A stretch of 64,000 nucleotides of DNA, from positions 3,158,026 through 3,222,025 of the forward strand of contig NZ_CP075715.1 in NCBI RefSeq assembly GCF_024584805.1. Direction: 5' to 3'. Positions 1 to 10,778 of this stretch are shown piece by piece. This DNA is from Streptomyces sp. FIT100. GTDB taxonomy: Bacteria > Actinomycetota > Actinomycetes > Streptomycetales > Streptomycetaceae. Under the pieces are notes generated by a model, which did not search any database, was not told the origin of the DNA, and worked only from the letters and a program-made list of their open reading frames with translations. The stretch's first letter is position 1. Every line of letters begins with the position of its first letter. The position numbers were made by a program, and so were the translations under genes.

Positions 1-1
1 C

Positions 2-286
2 ACCCCGCCAGGGCCCGGCCGCCAGATAGCCCCCGCGGTGCTGCACTTCGATCCACTCGCCGGGCTGCACCTCGCCCGCACCCTGGGCGACCTCGGCCGC
101 GCCCTCGACACCGAGCTGACCCCGCTCGGCGAGGAGGGCGACGCACAGGCGGTGCTCGCCATCGACACCGAAGGCCGCGTCTACAGCCTCGACCACACCG
201 GCGACTGGTACCTCGGCCCCGACGTCGACCAGGCCCTCGCCACCCTGGTCACCGGCGCCCAGCCGGCCCGCCTGACGACCTCCTGA
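2..286 (+). CDS. SUKH-3-like protein, C-terminal fragment
   Basis: The frame is open from the left edge of the window, so the gene begins outside it; about 94 codons are visible, ending at TGA 284-286. The visible part contains the pattern LGEEGD...LAIDTEGRVYSLDHTGDWYLG, which resembles the C-terminal half of SUKH-3 (SMI1/KNR4-like) proteins. Those proteins act in the cytoplasm, often as immunity proteins or in toxin-linked loci. A GTG at 38 could be mistaken for the start, but residues before it (PGRQIAP) fit the same fold. No toxin gene is visible downstream. The family assignment is by eye and tentative. Confidence 0.6.
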   Translation, partial: TPPGPGRQIAPAVLHFDPLAGLHLARTLGDLGRALDTELTPLGEEGDAQAVLAIDTEGRVYSLDHTGDWYLGPDVDQALATLVTGAQPARLTTS

Positions 287-295
287 ACCGGGCCC

Positions 296-406
296 GACGG
301 ACCCCAGGAGACCGACGGACCCCAGGAGACCGACGGGCCACAGATAACCAACAGGCCGCACCGGACCGGCAGGCCACACCGGACCGGCAGGCCACACCCG
401 ACCGGG
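296..406. repeat. Two short 18-bp tandem arrays between convergent genes
   Basis: Two exact copies of an 18-bp unit (starting GACGGACCCC) lie at 296-313 and 314-331, with a third truncated copy after them. Three copies of a different 18-bp unit (AGGCC[G/A]CACC...) lie at 353-370, 371-388 and 389-406. The arrays fill most of the gap between the stop codons of the SUKH-like gene and the sensor kinase. No gene is seen here. Confidence 0.8.
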
Positions 407-426
407 CGGACTCCAGGAGACACCCC

Positions 427-1755
427 TCAGGCCGAGGGCACCTCCATCGGCAGCACCGCCGACACCCGGAAGCCCCCCGCGTCCGTCGGGCCCGACACGA
501 AGACACCGCCCAGCGCGGACACCCGCTCCCGCATCCCCACCAGGCCGTTGCCACCGCTCGGCAGCCCCGCATCGGCCGCACCCCGCTCCGAGGGGCCGTT
601 CTCCACCTGCATCGCGACCTCCGCGCCGCGGTGCGCCACCCGCACCCACGCCTTCGCGCCCGCCGCATGCTTGTGCACGTTCGTCAGCGCCTCCTGCACC
701 ACCCGGTACGCCGTCTGCTCGACCTCCGGACGGTACGGGCGCGCCTCGCCCTGCACCATCAACTCGACCACCATCCCGGCCTGCCGGGACTGCTCGACCA
801 GCGGCTCCAGATCCGCCAGCGACGGACCGTCCGCAGGGCCGCCCTCCGCCGCGGCGGCCGCCGCGGCCGCGGCCGCCACCCCCACCGCCGCCAGCGGCAC
901 CGGCTCGGCCGCCCGTGCCACCACATCCTCACCCGCCCGCAGCACCCCGAGCATCTCCCGCAGCTCGGTCAGCGCCTGCCGGCCCATGTCCCCCACCAGT
1001 GCCGCGTTCTTGACCGCCTTCTGGGGGTCCTTCAGCGCCACCGCCTGCAACGCCGCCGCGTGCACCACCATCAGGCTGACCCGATGGGCCACCACGTCGT
1101 GCATCTCGCGCGCGATCCGCGTCCGCTCCTCCGTACGCGCCCACTGCGCCTGCTGCTCCGCCCGGTCCGCCAGCAGTGACAACTCCTGCTCCAGGCTGAC
1201 CGCCCGCTCCCGCAGGCTCTCCATCAGCCGCCGCCGAGCCCCGACATAGAGCCCGAACAGCACCGGCGGCGCCGTCAGCCCGATCGACATCACGACCGAC
1301 ACCAGCGGTACGTACCAGAGCCCCGGGTCGAAGTCCGCCGACCCGACGTCCTGCCGGGTCCGTACGAACGTCACGATGAGCGTCCCCACCAAGGACATCC
1401 CCGCCAGCGCGGCGATGATCCGCCGCGGCGCCTCCGAGGCCGCGAGCGTGTACAGCCCGACGATCCCCATCAGGAAGCCCATCTCGGCCGGCGTGATCGC
1501 CACCGACACCAGCACCACGCTCGCCGGCCACCGCCGCCGCAGCACCAGCACCGAGCCGGCGACCAGCCCGAAGAGCACCCCCAGCGGCACGGGCAGCGCC
1601 GCGTTGCCCGCGAAGCGGACCCCCTCCAGCGCGCACTCCACCGCGGACACGAGTCCGAGCCCCACGTCCAGCACCGCACTGCGGCGCCGCCCCCACCACA
1701 GCCAGGAGCGGGCGCTGTCGCCCGCAGAGTCCTGGTGTGCCCCCGATGTGGTCAT
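427..1755 (-). CDS. NarL/DesK-family sensor histidine kinase
   Basis: A 442-residue membrane sensor kinase. The N-terminal 170 residues contain about five hydrophobic segments. They are followed by a coiled-coil-like linker (about 172-205), a HisKA_3 dimerisation box with phosphoacceptor His219 in REMHDVVAHR, and a HATPase_c domain with the N-box VVQEALTNVHKHA. A poly-Ala stretch of about ten residues interrupts the region between HisKA_3 and the ATPase. The start is ATG at 1755 because GGAAG sits five bases upstream; the frame is open further upstream but has no better ribosome site. No response regulator is adjacent, so its partner is unknown. The signal sensed cannot be read from the sequence. 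Confidence 0.88.
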   Translation of the reverse strand: MTTSGAHQDSAGDSARSWLWWGRRRSAVLDVGLGLVSAVECALEGVRFAGNAALPVPLGVLFGLVAGSVLVLRRRWPASVVLVSVAITPAEMGFLMGIVGLYTLAASEAPRRIIAALAGMSLVGTLIVTFVRTRQDVGSADFDPGLWYVPLVSVVMSIGLTAPPVLFGLYVGARRRLMESLRERAVSLEQELSLLADRAEQQAQWARTEERTRIAREMHDVVAHRVSLMVVHAAALQAVALKDPQKAVKNAALVGDMGRQALTELREMLGVLRAGEDVVARAAEPVPLAAVGVAAAAAAAAAAEGGPADGPSLADLEPLVEQSRQAGMVVELMVQGEARPYRPEVEQTAYRVVQEALTNVHKHAAGAKAWVRVAHRGAEVAMQVENGPSERGAADAGLPSGGNGLVGMRERVSALGGVFVSGPTDAGGFRVSAVLPMEVPSA

Positions 1756-1994
1756 GTCTTCCAGCCTACGGAAGCGCGCGACCGATTTTCCGGCGACTGC
1801 AACCTCACGAAAAGTCATCGAACACGAACGCAACGCGCACCGACCACCGGAACAGCTGCATCGACCAGGCTTCCGCCCCGGAGGCGATCGCACGCTACGC
1901 CGATCTCTACCGTCGCGTGGAAGGCGCTTGGTACGGCATAGTGTTGGGTGCTGATCCGGCGACCTGATCCAATGTCCGGTTTAGTAGGCTTCAT

Positions 1995-2066
1995 TCCCCC
2001 GTGGTGTAATTGGCAGCACTGTGGCTTTTGGTGCCATCTGTTCGGGTTCGAGTCCTGACGGGGGAG
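1995..2066 (+). tRNA. tRNA-Gln (anticodon TTG)
   Basis: The cloverleaf is visible by eye: acceptor TCCCCCG pairs with CGGGGGA, followed by discriminator G2066. The D arm is GTG...CAC. The anticodon stem GTGGC/GCCAT closes a seven-base loop TTTTGGT with TTG at 2028-2030, which reads CAA. The T arm carries GGTTCGAGTCC. The CCA end is not encoded (CAT follows). Confidence 0.95.
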
Positions 2067-2077
2067 CATCGCAGGTT

Positions 2078-2106
2078 CGGGTCCTGACCGTGACGGTCAG
2101 GACCCG
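2078..2106 (+). terminator. Hairpin terminator after tRNA-Gln
   Basis: A perfect 14-bp inverted repeat (2078-2091 with 2093-2106, one base between arms) starts 12 bases after the tRNA. It is followed by CCCTCATTT. It is well placed to end the tRNA transcript before glmU. Confidence 0.75.
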
Positions 2107-2184
2107 CCCTCATTTCACGCCTGAAACGTGCCGGTATCCTTCCGGTGTCCCCCACCCGAAGCACCGAAGCCGAAGGGCATACCC

Positions 2185-3633
2185 GTGAGCGTCAACCGCC
2201 CGGCCGCCGTCGTCGTCCTCGCCGCGGGTGAGGGCACCCGCATGAAGTCGAAGACCCCCAAGGTCCTCCATGAGATCGCCGGGCGCTCGCTCGTCGGCCA
2301 CGTCGTCTCCGCCGCGCGCGAGCTGGAGCCCGAGGAGCTCGTGGTCGTCGTCGGGCACGCGAGCGAGCAGGTCAGGGAGCACCTCGCCGCGCATTACGCC
2401 GGCACGCGCACCGCGTACCAGGCCGAGCAGAACGGCACGGGGCACGCCGTGCGGATGGCGCTGGAGGAGCTGGGGCGGACGCCGGACGGCACCGTGGTCG
2501 TCGTGTGCGGTGACACCCCGCTGCTGTCCGGCGAGACGCTGACCGCGCTGGCCGCGACGCACGCCGCCGACGGCAACGCCGTGACCGTGCTGACCGCCGA
2601 GGTCCCCGACTCGACCGGGTACGGGCGGATCGTGCGCGACGCGGCGTCCGGTGCGGTGACCGCGATCGTGGAGCACAAGGACGCGACCGAGGCCGAGCGG
2701 GAGATCAAGGAGATCAACTCGGGGGTGTTCGCGTTCGACGGGCAGCTGCTCGCGGACGCGCTCGGCAAGGTCCGTACGGACAACAGCCAGGGCGAGGAGT
2801 ACCTCACGGACGTCCTCGGGATCCTGCGTGAGGCGGGGCACCGGGTGGGCGCGTCCGTCGCCGGCGACCACCGGGAGATCCTGGGCATCAACAACCGTGT
2901 GCAGCTCGCGGAGGCGCGGCGGCTGCTGAACGAGCGGCTGCTGGAGCGGGCGATGACGGCCGGTGTGACGGTGGTGGACCCGGCGTCGGTCATCGTCGAC
3001 GTGACGGTGACGTTCGAGCGCGACGCGGTGATCCACCCGGGTACGCAGCTGCTGGGCGCGACGCACATCGCGGAGGACGCCGAGGTCGGCCCGAACACCC
3101 GGCTGCGGGACACGACGGTCGGCCGGGGCGCCCGGGTGGACAACACGGTGGCCGACAGCGCCACCATCGGCGACTCGGCGTCCGTCGGACCGTACGCGTA
3201 CCTGCGTCCGGGCACGAGCCTCGGCCCGAAGGCCAAGGCCGGTACGTACGTGGAGATGAAGAACGCGACGATCGGCGAGGGCACGAAGGTGCCGCACCTC
3301 TCCTATGTGGGGGACGCGACGATCGGCGACTACACGAACATCGGTGCGGCGAGCGTCTTCGTGAACTACGACGGCGAGGCGAAGCACCACACGACGATCG
3401 GGTCCCACTGCAAGACGGGTTCCGACAATATGTTTGTTGCACCGGTCACAGTGGGGGACGGCGCCTACACGGCGGCGGGCTCGGTGATCACGAAGGACGT
3501 ACCGCCCGGCTCGCTCGCCGTCGCACGCGGCCAGCAGCGCAATATCGAGGGCTGGGTGGCTCGTAAGCGTCCGGGGAGCGCGGCGGCCCAGGCCGCCGCG
3601 GAGGCGGTCAAGCAGTTCAACGACGAAGGCTGA
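2185..3633 (+). CDS. glmU: Bifunctional GlmU: UDP-GlcNAc pyrophosphorylase / GlcN-1-P acetyltransferase
   Basis: A cytoplasmic enzyme making UDP-N-acetylglucosamine for peptidoglycan: it acetylates glucosamine-1-phosphate and then couples the product to UTP. The 482-residue protein has the uridylyltransferase signature LAAGEGTRMKS at residues 12-22. From about residue 255 to the end it has a left-handed beta-helix of hexapeptide repeats, with the acetyltransferase motifs VEMKNATIGEG and HLSYVGDA. GTG 2185 is the start, with GAAGGG at suitable distance; upstream in-frame codons lack similarity to the family. It precedes prs on the same strand, the usual actinobacterial order. Confidence 0.96.
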   Translation: MSVNRPAAVVVLAAGEGTRMKSKTPKVLHEIAGRSLVGHVVSAARELEPEELVVVVGHASEQVREHLAAHYAGTRTAYQAEQNGTGHAVRMALEELGRTPDGTVVVVCGDTPLLSGETLTALAATHAADGNAVTVLTAEVPDSTGYGRIVRDAASGAVTAIVEHKDATEAEREIKEINSGVFAFDGQLLADALGKVRTDNSQGEEYLTDVLGILREAGHRVGASVAGDHREILGINNRVQLAEARRLLNERLLERAMTAGVTVVDPASVIVDVTVTFERDAVIHPGTQLLGATHIAEDAEVGPNTRLRDTTVGRGARVDNTVADSATIGDSASVGPYAYLRPGTSLGPKAKAGTYVEMKNATIGEGTKVPHLSYVGDATIGDYTNIGAASVFVNYDGEAKHHTTIGSHCKTGSDNMFVAPVTVGDGAYTAAGSVITKDVPPGSLAVARGQQRNIEGWVARKRPGSAAAQAAAEAVKQFNDEG

Positions 3634-3671
3634 CCGGAAACGGGTGCGCCGATCTCGGCGTACCGTGATAC

Positions 3672-3686
3672 GTGCACATCGTGCAC
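3672..3686. promoter_or_regulatory. Tandem GTGCAC motif upstream of prs
   Basis: GTGCAC-ATC-GTGCAC lies in the 158-bp gap between glmU and prs, 106 bases before the prs start. Each GTGCAC is itself a palindrome and the whole is nearly symmetric. It could be a protein-binding site or chance; nothing else in the gap is recognisable. Confidence 0.3.
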
Positions 3687-3791
3687 ATTCGGGGGACCGG
3701 GAGGCGTCCCCCCGGTGAACACCGTGGCTGGCTCGCCGCACCAAGGACGGGCGGATCAGCAGCAGAGAAACACGTCTGAGGAGACAGTGCT

Positions 3792-4766
3792 GTGACCGGG
3801 ATCAAGACGACCGGCGAGAAGAAGCTGATGCTCTTCTCCGGCCGCGCCCACCCCGAGCTGGCCGAGGAGGTCGCCGCCCAGCTGGGTGTCGGCCTGGTGC
3901 CGACCAAGGCGTTCGACTTCGCCAACGGCGAGATCTATGTCCGTTTCCAGGAGTCCGCGCGCGGCGCGGACTGCTTTCTGATCCAGAGCCACACGGCGCC
4001 CATCAACAAGTGGATCATGGAACAGCTCATCATGCTGGATGCTCTGAAGCGGGCCTCGGCCCGGAGCATCACCGTGATCGTTCCGTTCTACGGCTACGCC
4101 CGCCAGGACAAGAAGCACCGCGGCCGTGAGCCGATCTCGGCCCGTCTGGTGGCGGACCTGATGAAGACGGCGGGTGCGGACCGGATCCTCACCGTCGATC
4201 TGCACACGGACCAGATCCAGGGCTTCTTCGACGGCCCGGTCGACCACCTGTTCGCGCTGCCGCTCCTCGCGGACTACGTGGGCGCGAAGGTCGACCGTTC
4301 GAAGCTGACGGTCGTCTCCCCCGACGCGGGCCGGGTGCGCGTGGCCGACCGCTGGTGCGACCGCCTGGACGCCCCGCTGGCGATCGTGCACAAGCGCCGG
4401 GACAAGGACGTGGCGAACCAGGTCACCGTCCACGAGGTCGTCGGCAATGTCGAGGGCCGGGTCTGCGTCCTGGTCGACGACATGATCGACACCGGCGGCA
4501 CCATCTGCGCGGCGGCGGACGCACTGTTCGCGCACGGCGCGGAGGACGTCATCGTGACGGCGACGCACGGTGTGCTGTCCGGTCCCGCGGCGGACCGGCT
4601 GAAGAACTCCAAGGTGAGCGAGTTCGTGTTCACGAACACGCTGCCGGACCCGAACAACCTGGAGCTCGACAAGATCACGGTCCTGTCGATCGCTCCGACG
4701 ATCGCGCGCGCGGTGCGCGAGGTCTTCGAGGACGGTTCGGTGACGAGCCTCTTCGAGGAGCAGTGA
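3792..4766 (+). CDS. prs: Ribose-phosphate pyrophosphokinase (PRPP synthase)
   Basis: Makes PRPP from ribose-5-phosphate and ATP for purine, pyrimidine, histidine, tryptophan and NAD synthesis. The 324-residue protein has full family length. It carries the class I signature VDLHTDQIQGFF, the catalytic-loop region around PFYGYARQDKKHRGREPIS, and the PRPP-binding loop VLVDDMIDTGGTI. The start is GTG 3792, preceded by GAGGAGA at 3779-3785. It lies between glmU and the L25 gene, sharing strand with both. Confidence 0.96.
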   Translation: MTGIKTTGEKKLMLFSGRAHPELAEEVAAQLGVGLVPTKAFDFANGEIYVRFQESARGADCFLIQSHTAPINKWIMEQLIMLDALKRASARSITVIVPFYGYARQDKKHRGREPISARLVADLMKTAGADRILTVDLHTDQIQGFFDGPVDHLFALPLLADYVGAKVDRSKLTVVSPDAGRVRVADRWCDRLDAPLAIVHKRRDKDVANQVTVHEVVGNVEGRVCVLVDDMIDTGGTICAAADALFAHGAEDVIVTATHGVLSGPAADRLKNSKVSEFVFTNTLPDPNNLELDKITVLSIAPTIARAVREVFEDGSVTSLFEEQ

Positions 4767-4783
4767 GCTAGATCGATTTAGGC

Positions 4784-4919
4784 TACGGCCTCCCTCCGGG
4801 TAGACTCATCGGGTTGCTCGGCGAGGGAGGCCGTACCTGTTTCCGGTACGGCGGTCCGTTATCGACGCGCTCTTCGTAGCAGGCCAGTCGTGGCCGGGTG
4901 ACTGTTCATGTTCGTCACC
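4784..4919 (+). promoter_or_regulatory. Structured leader of the L25 gene with mutually exclusive hairpins
   Basis: The 170-base gap between prs and the L25 gene holds a perfect 13-bp stem (4784-4796 with 4823-4835, 26-base loop). A second perfect 7-bp stem (4831-4837 with 4845-4851) reuses bases 4831-4835 of the first, so both cannot form together. Two further small stems follow: GGCCA/TGGCC at 4882-4886 and 4891-4895, and GGTGAC/GTCACC at 4897-4902 and 4914-4919. The last ends just before the ribosome site. This could be an attenuator or autoregulatory leader; the first stem could instead simply terminate prs. TAGACT at 4801-4806 resembles a -10 box. Confidence 0.5.
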
Positions 4920-4936
4920 ATCTACGAGGAGTGCAT

Positions 4937-5542
4937 ATGTCCGAGGTGAAGCTCGCCACCGAGACCCGCACCGAGTTCGGCAAGGGCGCCGCGCGTCGCA
5001 TCCGCCGCGAGAGCAAGGTCCCGGGCGTTCTGTACGGCCACGGCGTCGACCCGATCCACATCACGCTGCCGGGCCACGAGCTGCTGCTGGCTCTGCGTAC
5101 CCCGAACGTCCTGCTGGCGCTGGAGATCGGGGGCAAGAAGGAGCTCGCGATCCCGAAGGCGGTGCAGCGCGACCCGCTGAAGGGCTTCCTGGAGCACGTC
5201 GACCTGCTGCTCGTGAAGCGCGGCGAGAAGGTCAGCGTCGAGGTCCCGGTCCACGCCGAGGGTGAGCTGGCCCCGGGTGGCAACCTGCTGGAGCACGTCC
5301 TGAACGCGCTGCCGGTCGAGGCCGAGGCCACCCACATCCCCGAGTCGTTCACCGTCTCCGTCGAGGGCCTGGAGGCCGGCGCCTCCGTCCTCGCCAAGGA
5401 CATCACCCTGCCGAACGGCGTCACGCTGGCCGTCGAGGAGGACGCCGTCGTCCTCCAGGTCCTGGCCGCGCAGGCCGAGGAGCCGGCCGCCGAGGGCGAA
5501 GAGGCCGTCGAGGGCGAAGAGGCCCCCGCCGCCGAGGCCTGA
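4937..5542 (+). CDS. rplY: 50S ribosomal protein L25 / general stress protein Ctc
   Basis: A 5S-rRNA-binding ribosomal protein of the long CTC type. The 201 residues contain the L25 domain (about 1-95, starting [21 protein letters not shown]), then the TL5/CTC C-terminal beta domain to about 180, and an acidic Ala/Glu tail. ATG 4937 follows GAGGAG at correct spacing; a further upstream in-frame start gives only unrelated residues. In Bacillus the homologue is a general stress protein, but here regulation is more likely through the preceding structured leader. pth follows beyond a strong hairpin. Confidence 0.94.
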   Translation: MSEVKLATETRTEFGKGAARRIRRESKVPGVLYGHGVDPIHITLPGHELLLALRTPNVLLALEIGGKKELAIPKAVQRDPLKGFLEHVDLLLVKRGEKVSVEVPVHAEGELAPGGNLLEHVLNALPVEAEATHIPESFTVSVEGLEAGASVLAKDITLPNGVTLAVEEDAVVLQVLAAQAEEPAAEGEEAVEGEEAPAAEA

Positions 5543-5567
5543 TCCGTCCCGGGTCACGAAATCCCCT

Positions 5568-5607
5568 GCCACCGCCCCCCGCACCGCACGGTGCGGGGGG
5601 CGGTGGC
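5568..5607 (+). terminator. Long GC hairpin between the L25 gene and pth
   Basis: A 19-bp perfect inverted repeat (5568-5586 with 5589-5607) lies 25 bases after the L25 stop. It ends seven bases before the AAGGAGG of pth. It has no U-run, as is common for Streptomyces terminators. Confidence 0.75.
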
Positions 5608-5630
5608 GCTATGAAGGAGGCATGCAGCAG

Positions 5631-6227
5631 ATGACGACGGACGCGACGGCCCCCTGGCTCGTGGTGGGGCTGGGGAACCCCGGGCCGGGTTACGCCGGGA
5701 ACCGCCACAATGTCGGGTTCATGGTGGCGGACCTGCTCGCCGAGCGGATGGGCGGCTCGTTCAAGCGGGCGGCCAAGGCGCAGGCGCAGGTCCTGGAGGG
5801 CAGGATCGGCTCTCCGGGGCCCTCGAGCCGGCGGGTGGTGCTGGCGAAGCCGATGTCGTACATGAACCTGTCGGGCGGGCCGGTCGTGGCGCTGCGGGAC
5901 TTCTACAAGGTGCCGACAGCGAACATCGTGGCGATCCATGACGAGCTGGACATCGACTACGGCGTACTGCGGCTGAAGCTCGGCGGCGGCGACAACGGCC
6001 ACAACGGGCTGAAGTCGATGACGAAGGCGATGGGTGCGGACTACCACCGGCTGCGGTTCGGCATCGGGCGTCCGCCGGGCCGGATGCAGGTGGCGGACTT
6101 CGTGCTGAAGGACTTCTCGGCGGCGGAGCGCAAGGAGCTGGACTACTTCGTGGACCGCGCGGCGGACGCGGTGGAGTGTCTGGCGACGGAAGGGCTGGAG
6201 CGCGCGCAGAGTGCGTACAACTCCTGA
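5631..6227 (+). CDS. pth: Peptidyl-tRNA hydrolase
   Basis: Releases tRNA from stalled peptidyl-tRNA in the cytoplasm. Family motifs are clear: [20 protein letters not shown] with the catalytic His, [10 protein letters not shown], and HDELDIDYG...[12 protein letters not shown]. Two ATGs compete for the start. The first (5622) is only one base from AAGGAGG (5614-5620), whereas ATG 5631 is ten bases away, so I take 5631 (198 residues). The terminator hairpin upstream suggests that translation of pth depends on its own or read-through transcription. Confidence 0.94.
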   Translation: MTTDATAPWLVVGLGNPGPGYAGNRHNVGFMVADLLAERMGGSFKRAAKAQAQVLEGRIGSPGPSSRRVVLAKPMSYMNLSGGPVVALRDFYKVPTANIVAIHDELDIDYGVLRLKLGGGDNGHNGLKSMTKAMGADYHRLRFGIGRPPGRMQVADFVLKDFSAAERKELDYFVDRAADAVECLATEGLERAQSAYNS

Positions 6228-6314
6228 CCGCAGTGCGCACAACTCCTGACAAGCCCCCCATAGCCATGGCCCGAGGTTGACCGAGCGCGGTCGCTTGCCG
6301 AAGGATCGCGCCCC

Positions 6315-6785
6315 ATGAAGCGGAACTCCTCCGGCCGGATGCTCGACCACAGCCGCCGTGCGGCCATGGTGCTGGTCGCCCTGCTGCTGCTCGTCGCCGG
6401 CGCCTGGTCGTCCTGGGGGACGGCCCAGCACGTGCTGCTCGCGAAGGGCCGCGAGCACGGCACGCTCACGGTGGCGGACTGCGGCGAGAAGACCTGCACG
6501 GGCTCGTACGACCCCGAGGGGCCGTCCGCGCCGCGCAAGGGCATGACCATCGAGCGCTCGGTCGCCGTCGACAAGGGGACGACGGTCCCGGTCGTCGTGA
6601 AGCCCGGCACGGACGAGCTGGTCCGTACGGGGTGGGCGGGGGCGCTGCACGCCTGGCTGCCGTTCGGCGGCGCGCTGCTGCTCGCGGCCCTGGTGATCGG
6701 CGGCGGTCTGCGCATGACGCGCACCGCGTGGGCGACGGCGGCCGCGGGTGGCGCACTGCTGGTGGGCGCGTTCTTCGCGCTGTGA
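6315..6785 (+). CDS. Hypothetical membrane protein
   Basis: A 156-residue protein I do not recognise. One hydrophobic segment (about residues 17-34) is followed by an extracytoplasmic stretch of about 70 residues with two cysteines (DCGEKTC), then two hydrophobic segments (about 112-130 and 135-154). The layout suggests a small inner-membrane protein with an exported loop possibly closed by a disulfide. ATG 6315 is the first start, with a weak ribosome site. It is followed directly by a short repeated TGTGAGCCGCCGG and a strong hairpin. Confidence 0.7.
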   Translation: MKRNSSGRMLDHSRRAAMVLVALLLLVAGAWSSWGTAQHVLLAKGREHGTLTVADCGEKTCTGSYDPEGPSAPRKGMTIERSVAVDKGTTVPVVVKPGTDELVRTGWAGALHAWLPFGGALLLAALVIGGGLRMTRTAWATAAAGGALLVGAFFAL

Positions 6786-6806
6786 GCCGCCGGCTTCGCG
6801 CTGTGA

Positions 6807-6843
6807 GCCGCCGGACGGGCCCGGGTCGGGCCCGTCCGGCGGC
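6807..6843. terminator. Bidirectional terminator between membrane protein and ppc
   Basis: A perfect 16-bp inverted repeat (6807-6822 with 6828-6843, five-base loop) sits between convergent genes, eight bases from the ppc stop. It can serve both strands. Confidence 0.8.
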
Positions 6844-6851
6844 CGGGGGCG

Positions 6852-9581
<2,730 letters not shown>

Positions 9582-9727
9582 AGGTGCGGCTCCTTGCAGT
9601 GTTTGAGCACGTCTGGAGGTTTTCCGGAGGCTTTGCGGACCACGCTGTCCGACGCCACCAAGGATAGGTGTCCGTTCATGCACCGTTGTCCACAGCCCTC
9701 TTGCCGCGAGGCGTCGCGCTGCCATAC

Positions 9728-9756
9728 TTACGACGCCGTAGGTTACGGATCCGTAG
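9728..9756. promoter_or_regulatory. Twin TTACG-N4-CGTAG operator before desaturase-tetR
   Basis: TTACG-ACGC-CGTAG (9728-9741) and TTACG-GATC-CGTAG (9743-9756) are two copies of one dyad spaced 15 bp apart, 42 bases upstream of the desaturase start. Their form suits a dimeric TetR-type repressor, and the TetR gene overlapping the desaturase gene is the obvious candidate to bind here. Confidence 0.65.
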
Positions 9757-9797
9757 CCATGGATCATTCGCACTCCTCACCCCACAGGGGACACCCC

Positions 9798-10778
9798 ATG
9801 ACCACAAGCCCCGATGTGATCGACGACGCCCGGAATCCGTCCGAATCCGATCTCCCTGCCGCCACGCTCGGCGGCGAAAAGAAGCGTTCGATCGAGCAGA
9901 TCGCCCTGCTGCTGTTCATCACGGTGCCCTTCCTCGCCCTGCTCGCGGCAGTTCCCCTGGCATGGGGGTGGGGCGTGAGCTGGCTCGACCTCGGCCTGCT
10001 CGTGTTCATGTACTTCCTCGGCTGCCACGGTGTGACGATCGGCTTCCACCGCTATTTCACGCACGGCTCCTTCAAGGCGAAGCGCCCGCTGCGCATCGCG
10101 CTGGCGATCGCCGGCTCGATGGCGGTGGAGGGCCCGCTGGTCCGCTGGGTGGCGGACCACCGCAAGCACCACAAGTTCTCGGACGCCGAGGGCGACCCGC
10201 ACTCGCCGTGGCGCTTCGGTGAGAGCCTGCCGGCGCTGATGAAGGGCCTGTGGTGGGCGCACATCGGCTGGCTGTTCGACGAGGAGCAGACCCCTCAGCA
10301 CAAGTACGCGCCGGATCTGATCAAGGACCCGGCGATCCGTGCGGTCTCGCGTCAGTTCGTGGTCTGGACGTTGGTCTCGCTGGCGATCCCGCCGCTGGTC
10401 GGCGGCCTGGTGACGATGTCGTGGTGGGGCGCGTTCACGGCGTTCTTCTGGGGCTCGCTGGTGCGGGTCGCGCTGCTGCACCACGTGACCTGGTCGATCA
10501 ACTCGATCTGCCACGCCGTGGGCAAGCGCCCGTTCAAGTCCCGTGACCGTTCGGGCAACGTGTGGTGGCTCGCGGTGCTGTCGTGCGGCGAGTCCTGGCA
10601 CAACCTGCACCACGCCGACCCGACGAGCGCGCGGCACGGTGTGATGCGCGGGCAGATCGACTCCAGCGCCCGGCTGATCCGCTGGTTCGAGCTGGCGGGC
10701 TGGGCATACGACGTGCGCTGGCCGAGCACGGAGCGTATCGACTCCCGACGCAAGACGGAGGCCGCAGAGGCGGCATGA
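9798..10778 (+). CDS. Membrane acyl-CoA/fatty-acid desaturase (delta-9 type)
   Basis: A 326-residue di-iron membrane desaturase introducing a double bond into acyl chains. The three histidine boxes are visible: HRYFTH, HRKHH and HNLHH (in GESWHNLHHADPTS). Hydrophobic segments precede the first box and lie between the second and third. ATG 9798 (MTTSPDV) is taken as the start; an earlier in-frame ATG at 9759 falls next to the twin operator and has no ribosome site. The stop overlaps the start of the TetR gene by ATGA, so the two are translationally coupled and probably form an autoregulated lipid-unsaturation operon. Confidence 0.93.
   Translation: MTTSPDVIDDARNPSESDLPAATLGGEKKRSIEQIALLLFITVPFLALLAAVPLAWGWGVSWLDLGLLVFMYFLGCHGVTIGFHRYFTHGSFKAKRPLRIALAIAGSMAVEGPLVRWVADHRKHHKFSDAEGDPHSPWRFGESLPALMKGLWWAHIGWLFDEEQTPQHKYAPDLIKDPAIRAVSRQFVVWTLVSLAIPPLVGGLVTMSWWGAFTAFFWGSLVRVALLHHVTWSINSICHAVGKRPFKSRDRSGNVWWLAVLSCGESWHNLHHADPTSARHGVMRGQIDSSARLIRWFELAGWAYDVRWPSTERIDSRRKTEAAEAA

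Noticed and set aside
5622..5630. ATG 5622 as the pth start
   Set aside because: It is one base from the AAGGAGG ribosome site; ATG 5631 has proper spacing.
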